A stretch of DNA of 25,532 nucleotides from RGIG5057 sp036653755. GTDB taxonomy: Bacteria; Bacillota; Clostridia; TANB77; CAG-465. The stretch lies in the NCBI GenBank assembly GCA_036653755.1, contig JAVVTJ010000013.1, positions 1-25,532 of the forward strand, read 5' to 3'. The position numbers were made by a program, and so were the translations under genes. How positions within the stretch are numbered: position 1 is the first letter of the stretch; every line of letters begins with the position of its first letter. Below the pieces are notes generated by a model, which saw nothing but the letters and a program-made list of their open reading frames with translations, searched no databases and was not told where the DNA came from. Below, one piece after another: positions 6,530 through 14,090 of the stretch.

Positions 6530-6871
6530 TTATTTTTTATTTTTTTCATTAAGACTTTTTATCATTTGTCTGATTACTTCTTTATCATTTTCTGATAAAT
6601 TAGATAAATCAGCTGTTTTATCTTTCATAGATGCAGCAATTTGTAAAGGCTGGTCAAGAATGTCTTTTTCACGTTTATCAGTATGATCTAGAAGATAATC
6701 AGTGGATACATTAAAAATATCAGCTATTTTTTTTAAAGTTTCAAAATCAGGTTCACGTCTATTTTGCTCATACATGCCTATAGTACTAGGCGCTACATTT
6801 ATGTGCTTAGCCAGTTTTTCTTGACTTATATTTTCTTTTTCTCTTAATATTTTTATTTTTTCACCTAACAT
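6530..6871 (-). CDS. cI-like HTH repressor
   Basis: 113 aa. A helix-turn-helix of the HTH_3 (Cro/cI/Xre) type fills residues 5-60: LREKENISQEKLAKHINVAPSTIGMYEQNRREPDFETLKKIADIFNVSTDYLL. The C-terminus, LSENDKEVIRQMIKSLNEKNKK, is a short helical tail; there is no peptidase domain, so release would need an antirepressor or a protease such as ImmA rather than self-cleavage. AGGAG precedes the ATG and a consensus promoter lies at 6910-6938. It is the first gene of the minus-strand run leading into the antirepressor genes. Its tail is the family from which the short fragments at 3416, 4651, 5574 and 22849 derive. Confidence 0.9.
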   Translation of the reverse strand: MLGEKIKILREKENISQEKLAKHINVAPSTIGMYEQNRREPDFETLKKIADIFNVSTDYLLDHTDKREKDILDQPLQIAASMKDKTADLSNLSENDKEVIRQMIKSLNEKNKK

Positions 6872-6909
6872 ATTTACTCCTTTAAAAAAATTAAATTTAT
6901 TTTATTGAT

Positions 6910-6938
6910 ATTATAGCACATATTGTGTAGCTAGTCAA
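6910..6938 (-). promoter_or_regulatory. Promoter of the cI-like repressor
   Basis: On the minus strand TTGACT (6933-6938), 17-bp spacer, TATAAT (6910-6915). The spacer contains GCTACACAAT, a likely operator half-site. Confidence 0.75.
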
Positions 6939-6981
6939 TATAGCATTCAAAATGTGTAGAATAATGTTAGGAATGGCTACA
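6922..6981. promoter_or_regulatory. Probable cI operator half-sites
   Basis: ATTGTGTAGC at 6922-6931 and AATGTGTAGA at 6951-6960 are direct repeats, and GGCTACAAAT near 6975 is a looser inverted copy. They overlap the repressor promoter and the start of the divergent remnant gene, as expected of a phage switch. Confidence 0.45.
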
Positions 6982-7107
6982 AATGAATTTGGCTAAAGAA
7001 AAGCAAGTAGAAATTTTATTTCAAGAATTAAAAATAAATATCCTCAAATAGATATTAATATTTTTTTTAGAAAATATTCTGTATATGATATACTAAAATT
7101 ATTATAG
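6973..7107 (+). pseudogene. Divergent early-gene remnant with in-frame stop
   Basis: An ATG with GTTAGGA upstream opens a 44-codon frame interrupted by TAA after MATNEFG. The rest reads RKASRNFISRIKNKYPQIDI and onward to YDILKLL. It faces away from the repressor, the position of a cro-type or first lytic gene. Family not recognised; calling it a decayed gene is an inference. Confidence 0.35.
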
Positions 7108-7129
7108 AATTTTAAAAATAAAGTTTAAG

Positions 7130-7164
7130 ATAAAAAATTAACGCTAGCAATTTACTAGCGTTAA
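7130..7164 (-). terminator. Terminator of the zinc-knuckle gene
   Basis: 10-bp perfect arms (TTAACGCTAG and complement) around a 7-nt loop, followed on the minus strand by TTTTTTATC, 8 nt after the gene's stop. Confidence 0.85.
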
Positions 7165-7172
7165 TTTGTATT

Positions 7173-7349
7173 TTAAGGATATTTTTTTTCTAGATGTTTT
7201 GTTACTTTCCGACAATTAATACAGTAAAGAGTTTTAATGTGTTTATTTACCTTTTTTCTATGTTCATTTCTTCTTTGAATTGGAAATATAGCGCCACATT
7301 CAATACATTGTAAATTTACAAGTACAGAACATCTTTGTGTTGTACGCAT
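7173..7349 (-). CDS. Small double zinc-knuckle protein
   Basis: 58 aa. Two Cys-x-x-Cys pairs, CIEC at residues 20-23 and CINC at 43-46, lie about 20 residues apart and would bind one zinc as a ribbon. The middle is very basic (PIQRRNEHRKKVNKHIK). AAAGGTG stands a few bases before the ATG and a strong terminator follows the stop, so it is a monocistronic unit. Small proteins with this pattern occur in clostridial prophages and mobile regions, and its place beside the repressor region fits that. The substrate or nucleic-acid target is unknown. Confidence 0.75.
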   Translation of the reverse strand: MRTTQRCSVLVNLQCIECGAIFPIQRRNEHRKKVNKHIKTLYCINCRKVTKHLEKKYP

Positions 7350-7399
7350 AAAATCACACCTTTGAATGTTTTAATTAGTTTAAACATTATTAAAAATTC

Positions 7400-7433
7400 A
7401 AAAATAATTGCCATAATAATGACAATTATTTTT
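7400..7433 (-). terminator. Hairpin after the secreted-protein gene
   Basis: Inverted repeat AATAATTG and CAATTATT with a largely paired centre, followed on the minus strand by T-rich sequence. It is also somewhat like a metalloregulator box (alternating AAT/ATT), but terminator position and shape fit better. Confidence 0.5.
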
Positions 7434-7494
7434 ATTTTTAGTATATTAATAATATTATTGTAACATATGAAATATATGAAGTCAATATTTGTTG

Positions 7495-8214
7495 TTATTT
7501 TTTATTAATAATTGTTGTGTAATAGCTATTTCCTCTATACTTTCCTGTTAAATTATCAAAATCATCATCACTGTGATATGTAAATACAGTAAGTTCAATT
7601 GGACTAGTTATATATTTAGTATTAGTATCACCAACTAATTTTACAGAAGTAAATAATGTTTCTTTAACCATTGTTTCATTTGTTACATGATAGTATGGTC
7701 TACCCGGAATTAAATTTACATCATCATACAAATATAATTGTAATTTTGGATACATTGTGTAAGCATCATCTGGATTTAATATTAATTTATCAACTATTTG
7801 ATTATTTATAGTAAATTTTATGTTATATCCAATTTTATATTTTTTTGAATTATCATATTTATTCCAATAACTTTTCCAAATTTTTTCAAATGAATTATTA
7901 CTTATTTTATCTTCATTTGTAGCTACTGCATAAAATATTCCAATTATTTCTTCTGCATTCCAATTTGAAGAATAATTAAAAGTTAATTTTTTGTTATTTC
8001 CTTTTTTTGTATACAAACCTATTTTAATTGTATTATCATCAATATATGTATTTTCATTTATATTATTAGTTATTTCTTCACTTTTTTTATTAGGTATATC
8101 TTCATATATAGTTATATTATTAATTTTGTTATTGTTACAAATATTAAAGATTACAGTCATAACAATAATAATAGATATAATCAATATTGTTATGTATATT
8201 AATTGCTTTTTCAT
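7495..8214 (-). CDS. Membrane-anchored or secreted protein, unknown
   Basis: 239 aa from ATG at 8214, chosen because GGAGG lies 6 nt upstream; the longer frame from 8226 would place the ribosome site inside the gene. MKKQ is followed by one strongly hydrophobic helix (residues 5-25) and an Asn/Lys-rich linker, so it is an uncleaved signal anchor or signal peptide with an extracellular domain of about 190 residues. There is no lipobox at a usable position (the Cys in IFNICNNN lacks one). The domain is rich in aromatic residues and beta-prone stretches and I do not recognise it. It has its own promoter and terminator. Confidence 0.75.
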   Translation of the reverse strand: MKKQLIYITILIISIIIVMTVIFNICNNNKINNITIYEDIPNKKSEEITNNINENTYIDDNTIKIGLYTKKGNNKKLTFNYSSNWNAEEIIGIFYAVATNEDKISNNSFEKIWKSYWNKYDNSKKYKIGYNIKFTINNQIVDKLILNPDDAYTMYPKLQLYLYDDVNLIPGRPYYHVTNETMVKETLFTSVKLVGDTNTKYITSPIELTVFTYHSDDDFDNLTGKYRGNSYYTTIINKK

Positions 8215-8239
8215 AGATACCTCCATATGTTATACATAT

Positions 8240-8268
8240 ATATTACTATATAATTACTATAAATACAA
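8240..8268 (-). promoter_or_regulatory. Promoter of the secreted-protein gene
   Basis: On the minus strand TTGTAT (8263-8268), 17-bp spacer, TAATAT (8240-8245). Confidence 0.5.
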
Positions 8269-8374
8269 TATACTTTAAAAAACATTTGAAATATTATTGA
8301 TATATTTTAAAAATATATTGACTAGATTTATCTTTTCTAAAATATAAAGTTATTACAAAAATTGTGCATTTTTA

Positions 8375-8403
8375 TTGTATTTGAAAATATTCTATGATAT
8401 AAT
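8375..8403 (+). promoter_or_regulatory. Promoter of the metG operon
   Basis: TTGTAT (8375-8380), 17-bp spacer, TATAAT (8398-8403), followed by AGGAGG at 8427-8432. No T-box leader is present between promoter and start. Confidence 0.65.
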
Positions 8404-8440
8404 AAATGATATATTTAAAATTAATTAGGAGGCAAAAATA

Positions 8441-10381
8441 GTGGAAAATAATAAATTTTATATAGCAACACCTATATATTATCCAAGTGGTAAATTTCAT
8501 GTTGGTCATTGCTATTGTACAGTTGTAGCTGATGTTATTGCAAGATATAATAGATTAATAGGTAAAGATGTATTTTTTTTAACTGGAACAGATGAGCATG
8601 GACAAAAAATAGAAAGAAAAGCAAAAGATTTAAATATATCTCCCAAGGAATATGTGGATAATATAGTTAAAGATTCTAAAGAATTATGGAAAAATTTAGA
8701 TATTTCATATGATAGATTTATACGTACAACTGATGAAGATCATATAAAATGTGTACAAAGAATATTTGAAAAGTTATATAATCAAGGTGATATATATAAA
8801 AGTGAATATGAAGGAAAGTATTGTACACCATGTGAATCTTTTTGGACAGAATCACAATTAATAGATGGAAAATGTCCAGATTGTGGAAGAGATGTTGAAG
8901 TAGTAAAAGAAGAAAGTTACTTCTTTAAATTATCAAAATATGAAGATAAATTAAAACAGTTTTTTAAAGATAATCCTACCTTTTTAGAACCTGAAAGTAG
9001 AAAAAATGAAATGTTTTCAAGCTTTATAGATAAAGGTTTGGAAGATTTATGTGTATCTAGAACAACATTTTCTTGGGGAATACCAGTTACATTTGATCCT
9101 AAACATGTTGTATATGTTTGGATAGATGCATTAGCTAATTATTTATCTGCTATGGGATATTTATCTGATGATGATTCAATGATGAAAAAATATTGGCCAG
9201 CGGATTTACATTTAGTTGGAAAAGAAATAACACGTTTTCATAGTATAATATGGCCTGCAATGTTAATGGCACTTGACTTGCCACTTCCAAAAAAAGTATT
9301 TGGTCATGGATGGCTTGTAGTGGGTGGTAAGAAAATATCTAAATCATTTGGCAATTACAAAGATCCAAGAGAATATATAAAATATTCAAGTGTAGATAGT
9401 TTAAGATATTATTTATTAAAAGAAGTAAAACTTGGTTTAGATGGTAATTTTGATGAAGAAATGTATATACAAAAAATTAATTCAGATTTATCTAATGATT
9501 TAGGAAATTTAGTTAGTAGAACAATTGCTATGACTGAAAAATATAACGGTGGAATATTAAGCAAAAAAGCATATGAAACTAATATTAATAATGATTATGA
9601 TAATGAGTTATTAATATTAGTGAGTCAAAGTTTAAAGTTATATAAAGAAAATATGGATAATTTAAGACCTGATATTGCACTAGATAGTGTTATGCAAATT
9701 GTAAGTTATGCAAATAAATATATTGATTTAAACGAACCCTGGAAATTAGCAAAAGAAGATAGTAATAAAGGAAGATTAAATAAAGTGCTATATATGCTTG
9801 CTGAGAGTATAAGAATAGTAAGTGTTATGCTTAAACCGTTTATGGTTACAATCCCTGAAAAAATTATTACTCAAATTGGTTGTAATAACATAAGTAATAA
9901 TTGGGAAGATATACAAATATTTGGTAATATACCAGATGGAATAATATGTAAAAAAACAGAAAATTTATTTCCAAGAATAGATAAAGATTTAGTTTTAGGA
10001 AAAGAGGAAAAAGTATTGGAAGAAAATAAAGAAGTTTTACCAGAAATAAATGAAAAAGGTTATATTACTATTGATGATTTAGCAAAAGTAAAATTAAAAG
10101 TTGGTCAAATAATTAATGTAGAAAGAATAGAAAAAGCAGATAAGTTATACAAATTATCAGTAGATTTAGGAACTGAAACAAGAGTTATAGTTTCAGGATT
10201 AGTTCCATATTATACTATTGAAGAATTAATGAATAAAAAAATAGTTGTAGTTAGTAATTTAAAACCAGTTAAATTAAGAGGAGTAGAATCTAATGGAATG
10301 CTACTTGCAGCAGGAGATACAGATATTGTTAAACTATTAACAGTTGACTGTGAAATGGAAAATGGTGCCAATATACACTAA
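8441..10381 (+). CDS. metG: Methionyl-tRNA synthetase
   Basis: 646 aa starting at GTG, with AGGAGG 8 nt upstream. It charges tRNA-Met with methionine in the cytosol. The class I signatures are FHVGH at residues 19-23 and KISKS near 297-301. A zinc knuckle (CTPC followed by CPDC) lies near 127-147. The C-terminal 110 residues (KVKLKVGQIINVERIEKADKLYKL to ESNGMLLAA) form the EMAP-II/Trbp111-like tRNA-binding domain, so this is the long dimeric form found in Bacillota. It heads a run metG-lepB-holB-ricT-fdx with short gaps, probably one operon. Confidence 0.97.
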   Translation: MENNKFYIATPIYYPSGKFHVGHCYCTVVADVIARYNRLIGKDVFFLTGTDEHGQKIERKAKDLNISPKEYVDNIVKDSKELWKNLDISYDRFIRTTDEDHIKCVQRIFEKLYNQGDIYKSEYEGKYCTPCESFWTESQLIDGKCPDCGRDVEVVKEESYFFKLSKYEDKLKQFFKDNPTFLEPESRKNEMFSSFIDKGLEDLCVSRTTFSWGIPVTFDPKHVVYVWIDALANYLSAMGYLSDDDSMMKKYWPADLHLVGKEITRFHSIIWPAMLMALDLPLPKKVFGHGWLVVGGKKISKSFGNYKDPREYIKYSSVDSLRYYLLKEVKLGLDGNFDEEMYIQKINSDLSNDLGNLVSRTIAMTEKYNGGILSKKAYETNINNDYDNELLILVSQSLKLYKENMDNLRPDIALDSVMQIVSYANKYIDLNEPWKLAKEDSNKGRLNKVLYMLAESIRIVSVMLKPFMVTIPEKIITQIGCNNISNNWEDIQIFGNIPDGIICKKTENLFPRIDKDLVLGKEEKVLEENKEVLPEINEKGYITIDDLAKVKLKVGQIINVERIEKADKLYKLSVDLGTETRVIVSGLVPYYTIEELMNKKIVVVSNLKPVKLRGVESNGMLLAAGDTDIVKLLTVDCEMENGANIH

Positions 10382-10400
10382 TATTTTTGGAGGTAGAAAA

Positions 10401-11060
10401 TTGGAAAATAAATGGACAAAGGAAAAGATAATAAAAGAAATATTAGAATGGATATTTTGTTTTCTAATAGCATATTTAATATATTTATTTATTAATTATT
10501 ATTTTATTGCAATATCTGGTGTAAAACAAGTATCTATGAAGCCTACTGCAAATGAAGGTGAAAAGTTATTAATTCAAAGAACAAAAGTATTTAAAAAAGA
10601 GCTTAATCATGGTGATATAATAACATTTATTGCGCCTTCAAATGATATAAATAAAAAAAATATAGATTACAAAAATGTAGTCTCTGGTAGTGATGCAATG
10701 GCAAAATTTGATGAACATTCAGGTTTAGATAGTTTTATATTTGATTTTATGTGTTTGGGTAAAAAAAGTTATATTAAACGTTTAATTGGACTTCCAGGAG
10801 ATCATATTGAAGTAAAAGAAGATGGAACTGTATTTAGAAATGATAAAATGTTAGATGAATCATATTTAAAAGATGGAATTACAAGTAGAAATGGTGCATA
10901 TATAAATGTTATTGTACCAGAAAACTATATATTTGCTATGGGTGATAATAGATTAGAAAGTTTAGATTCTAGATATTTTGGATGTGTACCAATGTCAAAA
11001 ATTGATGGATATGTATTAAATAGAATATGGCCTTTAAATAAAATTGGAAAATTAAAGTAG
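10401..11060 (+). CDS. lepB: Signal peptidase I
   Basis: 219 aa from TTG at 10401, chosen because GGAGG sits 8 nt upstream; the longer frame from 10344 would overlap metG by 38 nt without a ribosome site. It removes signal peptides from exported proteins at the outer face of the membrane. One N-terminal transmembrane helix (about residues 17-36) precedes the catalytic Ser45 in VSMKPT. The general-base Lys126 is in YIKRLIGLPGD, and the GDNRLESLDSR box lies near 188-198. The region between Ser and Lys holds a longer insert (residues 80-120) than in minimal Gram-positive enzymes. Confidence 0.93.
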   Translation: MENKWTKEKIIKEILEWIFCFLIAYLIYLFINYYFIAISGVKQVSMKPTANEGEKLLIQRTKVFKKELNHGDIITFIAPSNDINKKNIDYKNVVSGSDAMAKFDEHSGLDSFIFDFMCLGKKSYIKRLIGLPGDHIEVKEDGTVFRNDKMLDESYLKDGITSRNGAYINVIVPENYIFAMGDNRLESLDSRYFGCVPMSKIDGYVLNRIWPLNKIGKLK

Positions 11061-11069
11061 GTGTAAAAA

Positions 11070-11903
11070 ATGTTTGAAAATATATTAGGACATGAAAATC
11101 AAAAAAGTATTATTGAAAATAGCATAAAAGCAAATACAATTTCACATGCCTATTTATTTTCAGGACCTAGTGGAATTGGTAAATATACATTTGCAAAAGA
11201 ATTTGCTAAAATTTTATTGAATGCAAATAATTTAGAGAATTGTTTAGATTATATTGAAATATCTAAAAAAGATGATAAAAAAAATATACTTGTAGAACAA
11301 ATACGTGAAGAAGTTATAGAAGATATGTATATTGCACCTTCTTCTGGAAATAGAAAAGTATATGTTATAAATGATGCAGAATATTTAAATGATTCATCTC
11401 AAAATTCATTACTTAAAACATTAGAAGAACCGCCAGAATATGTATGTATTATACTTATATCATCAAATAATTCAAGTATACTTCCAACTGTACTTTCAAG
11501 AGTAAATAAAATAGAATTTGCAAAATTAGATGAAATTGAAATAAGTAGATATTTTAAAAATGAAAAAGATATTAAATTAGATAAAAATATAATAGAATTT
11601 GCAGATGGTTCAATAGGACTTGCGTCAGAACTTGTTAAAGAAAATTTAATAAATGATATTTCAAAATTAAATGAGTTATATGATTTAGTTATAAAAAAAG
11701 ACGTAATTATGTGCTTTAAAAAATGTGAAGAAATTGACTTTAATAAATTATATATATTAGATTATTTTGAATTTATGTTGTATAAAAATAATAAGTTTTT
11801 TTGTGTTGAAATTATAGAAAAAACAAAAGAAAGATTGAAATATAATGGAAATTATGATATAGTTATAGATAATATGGTACTTAAATGTATTGATAATATA
11901 TAA
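11070..11903 (+). CDS. holB: DNA polymerase III delta-prime subunit
   Basis: 277 aa. It is a clamp-loader AAA+ subunit that helps load the beta clamp on primed DNA. Visible are GHENQKSIIENSIKANTISHAYLF, the P-loop GPSGIGKYT near 32-40, NDAEYLNDSSQNSLLKTLEEPPE, and LPTVLSRVNKIEF in the sensor-1 area. The four-Cys zinc module that normally follows the P-loop in delta-prime is absent: only one Cys (ENCLDY) remains, and the protein is shorter than typical 320-330-residue homologues. The start ATG is 9 nt after the lepB stop. Its place directly before ricT matches the holB-yaaT order known from Bacillus. Confidence 0.9.
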   Translation: MFENILGHENQKSIIENSIKANTISHAYLFSGPSGIGKYTFAKEFAKILLNANNLENCLDYIEISKKDDKKNILVEQIREEVIEDMYIAPSSGNRKVYVINDAEYLNDSSQNSLLKTLEEPPEYVCIILISSNNSSILPTVLSRVNKIEFAKLDEIEISRYFKNEKDIKLDKNIIEFADGSIGLASELVKENLINDISKLNELYDLVIKKDVIMCFKKCEEIDFNKLYILDYFEFMLYKNNKFFCVEIIEKTKERLKYNGNYDIVIDNMVLKCIDNI

Positions 11904-11912
11904 AGGAGAAAA

Positions 11913-12731
11913 ATGGATAAAATTTTAGGAGTTAGATTTAGAAAAACTGGTAAGTTAGTATATATGAATCCAAAAGATAATGAACTTAAAATTGGTGATA
12001 CTGTGTTTGCTGAAACAGAAAAAGGTCAAGAATTAGGAAGAGTAGTTAAGTTATTTAATAAATCTGAAATTGCAGAAAATTCAGAAATAATTAATATAAT
12101 AAGAGTAGCAAATAAATTCGATTTAATTACACAGAAAAAAAATGAAGAAGATGCAGCTAATGTTTTAGATTTTGCTAAAAAACAAGCTAATAAACTAAAC
12201 TTAAAAATGAAGTTTTTACTTGCTGAATATGCTTTTGACAAATCTAAAATAACAATGTTTTTTACAGCTGAAGATAGAGTAGATTTTAGAGATTTGGTTA
12301 AAATAATTGCATCAGAAGTTAAAACAAGAATTGAACTTAGACAAATAGGACCAAGAGATGAAATTAAAGTTTATCCTAATTTAGGTATGTGTGGAAGAGA
12401 AGTTTGCTGTAGAACACATTTACAAGATTTTAAATCTGTTACAATAAAAGATGCAAAAGAGCAAGGACTTCAAATTAATATGGCTAAATTATCTGGCGCT
12501 TGTGGAAGGCTTATGTGTTGCTTAAAATATGAAGAAGAAAGTTATAAAGAAAATTTAAAAAAATTGCCTAAATATGGAGATACAGTTACGGTGAAACAAA
12601 GTAAAGAAGTAGGTAAAGTATGTAATGTAGATATATTACAATTAAAAGTAAGAGTTAAATTCGGTGATTCAAGAGAAAATGAAAAATATGAAAATTATGA
12701 TGCTGATGAATTAACTTGGAATTTGAAATAG
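11913..12731 (+). CDS. ricT: PSP1 domain protein RicT/YaaT
   Basis: 272 aa with AAGGAG upstream of the ATG. The PSP1 domain covers about residues 50-190, with the Cys-rich signature CGREVCCRTHL near 164 and CGRLMCCLKYEEE near 199. In Bacillus subtilis RicT (YaaT) works with RicA and RicF in a complex that carries iron-sulfur clusters and assists RNase Y in mRNA maturation, affecting sporulation and biofilm genes. All signature cysteines are present. It follows holB by 9 nt and is followed by a ferredoxin gene 13 nt later. Assignment by family and synteny is strong; the role in this organism is inferred. Confidence 0.92.
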   Translation: MDKILGVRFRKTGKLVYMNPKDNELKIGDTVFAETEKGQELGRVVKLFNKSEIAENSEIINIIRVANKFDLITQKKNEEDAANVLDFAKKQANKLNLKMKFLLAEYAFDKSKITMFFTAEDRVDFRDLVKIIASEVKTRIELRQIGPRDEIKVYPNLGMCGREVCCRTHLQDFKSVTIKDAKEQGLQINMAKLSGACGRLMCCLKYEEESYKENLKKLPKYGDTVTVKQSKEVGKVCNVDILQLKVRVKFGDSRENEKYENYDADELTWNLK

Positions 12732-12744
12732 GAGGTGAATTTAT

Positions 12745-12912
12745 ATGTCATATAGAATATCAGATAAATGTATATCATGTGGTGCTTGTGCTCCTACATG
12801 TCCAGTAAATGCAATATCAGAAGGTGATGGTAAATACGTTATTAATCCTGAACTTTGTATTGAATGTGGGGCTTGCGCAGGTGTTTGTCCAGTAGAAGCA
12901 CCAGAATTATAA
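12745..12912 (+). CDS. 2[4Fe-4S] ferredoxin
   Basis: 55 aa, typical of clostridial ferredoxins. There are two perfect cluster motifs: Cys9, 12, 15, 19 (CISCGACAPTCP) and Cys38, 41, 44, 48 (CIECGACAGVCP), where the fourth Cys of each motif belongs to the other cluster in space. It is a small soluble electron carrier for anaerobic metabolism. GGAGGTGA overlaps the end of ricT (GGAGG at 12731), so it is co-transcribed with that gene. A terminator follows. Presence of this protein supports an anaerobic host. Confidence 0.95.
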   Translation: MSYRISDKCISCGACAPTCPVNAISEGDGKYVINPELCIECGACAGVCPVEAPEL

Positions 12913-12926
12913 TAATTAAGTAAAAG

Positions 12927-12954
12927 TAGAATCTTTTTAGGTTCTATTTTTTTT
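12927..12954 (+). terminator. Terminator of the metG-ferredoxin operon
   Basis: Stem TAGAATC with GGTTCTA (one G-T pair), 6-nt loop, followed by a run of T (12947-12954). Confidence 0.85.
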
Positions 12955-12961
12955 ACATTAT

Positions 12962-12990
12962 TTGCTATTTTACTGTAAATATGTTATAAT
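12962..12990 (+). promoter_or_regulatory. Promoter of the glycosyltransferase operon
   Basis: TTGCTA (12962-12967), 17-bp spacer, TATAAT (12985-12990). Confidence 0.65.
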
Positions 12991-13022
12991 AATAGCGTTA
13001 TAGTTAAAGTGAGGTACAAATT

Positions 13023-14063
13023 TTGATTAATAAAATAGATAATAATATAAATAAAAATATTTTTACAATTATTATACCAGTATATAATGATGAAAAAAGA
13101 ATAGATAGATGTTTAAACTCATTATTAACTCAAAATAAATATAACTTTGATGTTATAATTGTAAATGATGGTTCAATAGATAATACATCAACTCATATAT
13201 TAAAATATATAGATAAAAATAGTGACAAATTAAATATAAAATACATAAATAAAAAAATAAATGCGGGTGTATCAAAAGCAAGAAATGATGCATTAGAATT
13301 AGTTAAAACTAAATATGTATTTTTTTTAGATTCTGATGATTATATAAATAATGAAACAACTGAAATATATGAAGAATTAATAAATAAACAAAATTTAGAT
13401 TTATATTCTTTTAATTATAATGTGGTATATTCAGATATTACTAAAAATTGTATATATAAATCTAAATATAATAGTGATAAATGTTTTGCATCTGATGAAT
13501 ATATAAATGAACTTTTAATGCAAAAAAATGGTATATACGCGCATTGTTGTACTAAACTTTATAAAAATGAAATAATACAAAAAAATAATATTAGATTTGA
13601 AAGTGATATAAGTTTTATGGAAGATTTAATATTCAATTTAAAGTTTGCTATGTTATCAAAAAATATTATACATATAAATAATTCATTATATAATTATGTA
13701 CAATCAGATAATAGTTTATCAAAATCAAATAATGAAAAAATGATTTTTAATTTTAAAATTGTATCTGATAAAGTATATGAATTATTACAAGAAAAAAATA
13801 ATATAAAAAAGCATATTTATGAATATGAATCAATGTATAATAGATTAGTTATTTTAGCTATCATAGCAGTAATAAAAAGCGATGTAAGTAATGATATAAA
13901 ACAAAAACGTATAGATAATATATTTATAATTTTTGATGTAAAAAACAAAATTAAAATTTTAGAAGATAATTATTATTTTAAAGAAAAATTTAAAAATATA
14001 ACTGAAATTATAAAATCTTATACATATAAATTAAATGATTTAATTACATTTTTAAACGGATAA
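13023..14063 (+). CDS. Family 2 glycosyltransferase
   Basis: 346 aa starting at TTG with GAGGT 8 nt upstream. The N-terminal GT-A domain shows IIIPVYNDEKRIDRCLNSLL at about 17-36, VNDGSIDNT near 54 and the DxD-type FFLDSDDY near 101-108. This is the layout of inverting GT2 enzymes that add sugars to cell-surface polysaccharide or teichoic acid precursors. The C-terminal third (after about 220) is Lys/Asn-rich with no membrane helix. It is followed 21 nt later by a GT4 enzyme, so both probably build the same surface glycan. Sugar donor and acceptor cannot be read from the sequence. Confidence 0.88.
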   Translation: MINKIDNNINKNIFTIIIPVYNDEKRIDRCLNSLLTQNKYNFDVIIVNDGSIDNTSTHILKYIDKNSDKLNIKYINKKINAGVSKARNDALELVKTKYVFFLDSDDYINNETTEIYEELINKQNLDLYSFNYNVVYSDITKNCIYKSKYNSDKCFASDEYINELLMQKNGIYAHCCTKLYKNEIIQKNNIRFESDISFMEDLIFNLKFAMLSKNIIHINNSLYNYVQSDNSLSKSNNEKMIFNFKIVSDKVYELLQEKNNIKKHIYEYESMYNRLVILAIIAVIKSDVSNDIKQKRIDNIFIIFDVKNKIKILEDNYYFKEKFKNITEIIKSYTYKLNDLITFLNG

Positions 14064-14090
14064 AATATACATGATTGGAGCTGAATGCTA

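Noticed and set aside
7400..7433. Fur/Zur-type operator
   Set aside because: The repeat pairs as a hairpin and is followed by T-rich sequence downstream of a gene, so terminator is the simpler reading.
2153..8214. Search for a displaced tRNA-Pro 3' end that would close the first phage island
   Set aside because: No convincing copy of the tRNA-Pro end was found by eye up to metG, so I do not claim attL/attR limits for this island.
8228..8440. Possible T-box riboswitch before metG (and before valS at 16003-16351)
   Set aside because: No T-box core or antiterminator sequence and little space between promoter and start; ordinary promoters suffice.
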